Under the pieces are notes generated by a model, which was not told the origin of the DNA, did not search any database, and worked only from the letters and a program-made list of their open reading frames with translations. Below are positions 61,050 to 64,000 of a stretch of 64,000 nt of DNA, piece after piece. How positions within the stretch are numbered: the stretch's first letter is position 1; every line of letters starts with the position of its first letter. This DNA is from Pseudalkalibacillus berkeleyi. Its GTDB lineage: Bacteria > Bacillota > Bacilli > Bacillales > Fictibacillaceae. The translations under genes were made by a program, and so were the position numbers. Where the stretch lies: the NCBI RefSeq assembly GCF_021608225.1, contig NZ_JAKIJS010000001.1:1302001-1366000 (forward strand). Direction: 5' to 3'.

Positions 61050-63327
61050 CTCTCGAATCGTTCCTTCCTTCCATTAAAAATCGTAATGCTAGGTCTTTCA
61101 TATCGTTGTATTGCATTTCGTTTCCTACACATGAAGGACAACCTTTCTCACATGGGCACTTATTAATAAGTCGTTCTGCTTCAATGATAATATCCGATAA
61201 GTGTTCATACACATACTCACTAAGTCCGATCCCTCCTGGGTACCGATCGTAGAAGAAGATCGTCGGTTTTTGAGAATGTGACGCCTTCACTTGTGGAACG
61301 ACATGTAAATCACTAACATCACACATGACGAATAGTGGAGCGACATGGCGAAGCACGTTTGAAATGCCTACTAACCCTTCTTCAAGCTCTTGTTCCGATA
61401 AACCTTTCACCAATTCATCTGAAAAGCTCACCCAAGTAGAAGAAGTATGAAGTTCTTCTTCAGGTAGTGTGATGGGTCCGGATCCGATATTTTCATGAGT
61501 CCCAAACTTAATTTTCTTAAAGATCGTTGCCATCGCATTCACGGTGACATCCCCATAACCGATATGAGCATTTGGGTAAGATTTATTCTTATCTTCTTCT
61601 AATACTTTAAGGGATACTGCTAAATTTGCATCAGTGTAGTAATCAACATCAACTTCACGAATAAAAGCCTTCTTTTCTTCGTAATCAAGCTTTTCTACTT
61701 GATATTGAACACCTTGATGAAGATAGATCGCTTCCTCGTGTAGAAGTGTCATCGAACTGAAACGATCCATCTCTCCAATGACTTGAACGTTTGCCACATT
61801 TGATTGATCAATGATGACTACGTTCTCTTGTGATGCAGAGCGTAAACTAATGTTGTGTGCAGGGAAAGAGTCATTCATCCAATACCAGCGGTCCCCTTGC
61901 TCATGGAGTACGCCTTCTTCAGTCAGAAAGTACATAATTTCATCAATTTCTACGCCATCAAATGTTTCATTATGCTGAAATGGAAGCTCGTATGCTGCAC
62001 ATTTCAAATGGTCAACGAGTATCAATAAGTTGTCAGGATTAATTCTTGCTGTTTCAGGGTTTCGATTAAAGAAATAATCTGGATTTTGAATAATGTATTG
62101 ATCTAGTGGCGAAGAGCTAGCAACCAGCACAACCACTGACTCGTCCTGCCTTCTACCTGCACGGCCCCCTTGTTGCCAAGTACTCGCAATCGTACCAGGG
62201 TAACCGTTCATAATGCATACTTGAAGTTGACCAATATCAACGCCTAACTCAAGGGCATTCGTACTCACAACACCTATGATTTCTCCATTTCTGAGCCCCC
62301 GCTCAATTTCCCGCCGCTGCTTCGGCAGATAGCCGCCGCGATAGCCTCGAATTGATTTGTTACCAATCTTTCTTTGAATCAATTCTTGTAGGTAAGTAAG
62401 AAGTATTTCAACTCGAACACGGCTTCTGGCAAAAACAATCGTTTGCACTTCATTCTCCAAGAATAATGAAGCGAGTTTCTTGGATTCTAAAGTGGCACTA
62501 CGTCGAATATTAAGTGATTTATTGACTATTGGAGGATTGTAGAAGACAAAATGCTTCCTTCCAACTGGCGCACCGTTATTATCAATCAACCGAACTTGTT
62601 CTCCGGTCAGCTTTTCGGCCAATTCCTTAGGATTCGCAATCGTTGCAGATGTACAAATAAAAGTAGGCTGGCTACCATAATATGCGCATATCCGTTTCAA
62701 CCTGCGAATTACATTTGCAACATGACTCCCAAATACACCTCTATATGTATGGAGTTCATCGATGACAATATATTTTAAATTCTCAAACAGAGATACCCAT
62801 TTCGTATGGTGAGGTAAGATTGCTGAATGCAACATATCCGGATTTGTCATGACGACGTGTCCGGCTTTTCGGATGACTTGTCTAATGTTAGATGGGGTAT
62901 CTCCGTCGTACGTATAACTTTTGATTTCTATGTCGATTTCGTCTATGAGTTCGTTCATTTCACTTTTCTGATCTTGAGCAAGCGCTTTTGTTGGAAAAAG
63001 GTAAAGTGCGCGACTGCTTTCATTTTCCGCCACCTCTTGCAAAACAGGAAGATTGTAGCAAAGTGTTTTTCCGGATGCAGTAGGTGTAACAGCCACGAAG
63101 CTTTCCTGATTACGAGCAGCTTCAACAGCAGAATATTGGTGAGTGTATAATCCATTAACCCCTCTATTCATTAACGCTTGACGAATTTTGGGATGGATAT
63201 ATTCAGGAATGTCAACTGAGCTCCCAGCCTTTTCAGGAATCGTTTTCCAATGTGCTATGTTTGAAGCAATTGAGTCCTCTTGGTTCATCACTTTTAGAAT
63301 TTCATTCAAGTGTTTTCTCATTTTCAT
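61033..63327 (-). CDS. mrfA: DEAD/DEAH-box helicase MrfA (YprA) with C-terminal Cys cluster
   Basis: 764 residues. Walker A VTPTASGKT (81-88), DELHTY as the DEAH-type motif II, CTSATIANP as motif III, TNALELGVDIG and QQGGRAGRR as motifs V-VI. The C-terminal DUF1998 region ends with CPCEKGCPSCVG, the four-Cys zinc site needed in MrfA. ATP-dependent 3'-5' translocase for mitomycin repair with MrfB. ATG 63327 has GGAG 8 bases upstream and is preferred to GTG 63336. A LexA-like box lies just upstream. Confidence 0.93.
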   Translation of the reverse strand: MKMRKHLNEILKVMNQEDSIASNIAHWKTIPEKAGSSVDIPEYIHPKIRQALMNRGVNGLYTHQYSAVEAARNQESFVAVTPTASGKTLCYNLPVLQEVAENESSRALYLFPTKALAQDQKSEMNELIDEIDIEIKSYTYDGDTPSNIRQVIRKAGHVVMTNPDMLHSAILPHHTKWVSLFENLKYIVIDELHTYRGVFGSHVANVIRRLKRICAYYGSQPTFICTSATIANPKELAEKLTGEQVRLIDNNGAPVGRKHFVFYNPPIVNKSLNIRRSATLESKKLASLFLENEVQTIVFARSRVRVEILLTYLQELIQRKIGNKSIRGYRGGYLPKQRREIERGLRNGEIIGVVSTNALELGVDIGQLQVCIMNGYPGTIASTWQQGGRAGRRQDESVVVLVASSSPLDQYIIQNPDYFFNRNPETARINPDNLLILVDHLKCAAYELPFQHNETFDGVEIDEIMYFLTEEGVLHEQGDRWYWMNDSFPAHNISLRSASQENVVIIDQSNVANVQVIGEMDRFSSMTLLHEEAIYLHQGVQYQVEKLDYEEKKAFIREVDVDYYTDANLAVSLKVLEEDKNKSYPNAHIGYGDVTVNAMATIFKKIKFGTHENIGSGPITLPEEELHTSSTWVSFSDELVKGLSEQELEEGLVGISNVLRHVAPLFVMCDVSDLHVVPQVKASHSQKPTIFFYDRYPGGIGLSEYVYEHLSDIIIEAERLINKCPCEKGCPSCVGNEMQYNDMKDLALRFLMEGRNDSRDVITK

Positions 63328-63351
63328 ACCGTTCACTCCATTCTATTTTCT

Positions 63352-63380
63352 ATTTTATCGAATAAACGTTCGTAGGAAAA
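63352..63380 (-). promoter_or_regulatory. Putative mrfA promoter with LexA-like box
   Basis: On the minus strand a TAAAAT -10 (63357-63352) and a weak TTTTCC -35 (63380-63375) are 17 bases apart. The spacer contains CGAACGTTTATTCG (63372-63359), which matches CGAAC-N4-GTTCG except for one base. Confidence 0.4.
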
Positions 63381-63430
63381 GAGTTTGTGGCTAGAATGGT
63401 AATATTAGGCCCTGTTTTAAATAAAGAAAA

Positions 63431-63456
63431 GAGCTTCGGGTCAACGAAGCTCCTTC
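63431..63456 (-). terminator. Terminator of the enoyl-CoA hydratase gene
   Basis: GAGCTTCG (63431-63438) pairs with CGAAGCTC (63445-63452). On the minus strand TTTTCTTTATTT follows. Confidence 0.88.
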
Positions 63457-63466
63457 TCATTACACT

Positions 63467-64000
63467 TTAATTATCCACTTGTTTACTTACCTCATCTAGA
63501 AACCCTTTCAAACCTTCGTTTTTAATTAATGAACCGATGCCTTCGATTTCAGTTTCTGTATTGAGGAAAAACATGGAAATTGCTACTTCTACGTTATAAT
63601 CTAGTGCATCCCGCAGGCCTTGTATTTCATACGTTTTGTTGACCGATCTCTTGGTCAGTTTTACTGCTGATGAGGGGAGTTTGGATATACGCCTAGCAAG
63701 TCCTGTTACCTCTGTTTCAAGTTGTTCCTTTTCGACCACCTTATTAAAAATACCAGCTTCTTTTGCTTCATAAGCATCTAGTATATCACCTGTAAGCAAA
63801 AGTTCCTTCGCTTTGCGAATGCCTACAACCCAAGGCATCATCAATGTTGGTGGTGCTGCTCCGAATCGGATTTCAGGTTCACCGAACTTTGCCTCATTTG
63901 ATGCAATTGCTAAATCTGTACTCAAGACCCAGTCAGCAGCTCCCCCTAGAGCATGACCACTAACCGCTGCTATTGTAAGTTTTTTCAATGACCATAGCTT
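63467..64000 (-). CDS. Enoyl-CoA hydratase/isomerase family protein (5' end outside window)
   Basis: The C-terminal 177 codons or so of a crotonase-family protein; the frame continues past the right edge (KLWSLKKLTIAAVSGHALGG). The oxyanion-hole Gly region GHALGGAADWVLSTDLAIA and the following FGEPEIRFGAAPPT are present. The usual catalytic Glu region reads GIFNKVVEKEQL. Possibly fatty-acid or aromatic degradation. The N-terminal part with the first oxyanion residue cannot be seen. Confidence 0.85.
   Translation of the reverse strand, partial: KLWSLKKLTIAAVSGHALGGAADWVLSTDLAIASNEAKFGEPEIRFGAAPPTLMMPWVVGIRKAKELLLTGDILDAYEAKEAGIFNKVVEKEQLETEVTGLARRISKLPSSAVKLTKRSVNKTYEIQGLRDALDYNVEVAISMFFLNTETEIEGIGSLIKNEGLKGFLDEVSKQVDN

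Overview
The window reads as a chromosomal segment of a spore-forming member of the Bacillaceae. It is low-GC with strong AGGAGG-type ribosome binding sites and several GTG/TTG starts. The right end has the Bacillus-type order ypwA, ypsC, rnpB (type B RNase P RNA), gpsB, ypsA, cotD, yprB, yprA, and a CotD-like coat protein implies sporulation. The genus cannot be fixed from sequence alone; halotolerant relatives of Bacillus are plausible. I saw no rRNA, tRNA, insertion sequence, prophage or CRISPR array.

Region 1 (1-9260) is one tightly packed plus-strand operon for corrinoid and alpha-ribazole salvage: btuF, btuC, a btuD-cbiZ fusion, cobU, cobQ, cobS, cobC, a short second CobU-like gene, a PduO-type adenosyltransferase, and a cblT/cblS-like pair. 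Imported corrinoids are adenosylated and trimmed or amidated. The lower ligand enters as alpha-ribazole, is phosphorylated and joined by CobS. CbiB and CobD are not in the window.

Region 2 (9400-25200) is mixed housekeeping and accessory genes. The outstanding item is a PCYCGC-type lipoprotein at 10074-10529. Its frame is interrupted by one TGA that starts a TGA-Gly-Ile-Cys motif. The frame continues for 46 codons to a TAA followed by a terminator, and a 15-bp hairpin starts two bases after the TGA. This is the layout of a selenocysteine codon with a bacterial SECIS element. The region also holds a serine hydrolase, an MFS transporter, a rhodanese/metallo-beta-lactamase protein behind a SigB-like promoter, odhAB, 52-bp tandem repeats, a thermolysin-type protease and a decayed alpha/beta hydrolase.

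Region 3 (25331-35626) is a single gene of about 3,431 codons. It has a unique N-terminal domain, a DUF11-like domain, about 35 carboxypeptidase-regulatory-like repeats and a unique C-terminus. I see no signal peptide, membrane segment or LPXTG anchor.

Region 4 (35700-48700) has a HEAT-repeat/UvrD helicase, a SAM riboswitch upstream of a homocysteine methyltransferase, a frameshifted SRPBCC gene, 21-bp tandem repeats, an azoreductase behind an inverted-repeat operator, an exported LVIVD-repeat protein and several small conserved genes.

Region 5 (48800-64000, mostly minus strand) is conserved core: parE-parC with a LexA-like box inside the parE promoter, carboxypeptidase M32, the RNA methyltransferase YpsC, rnpB, gpsB, ypsA, cotD, and the DNA-repair pair mrfB/mrfA (yprB/yprA), also with a LexA-like box. 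A partial enoyl-CoA hydratase gene runs off the right edge.

Coordinates come from reading the sequence by eye. Function assignments rest on recalled family features, not on searches.
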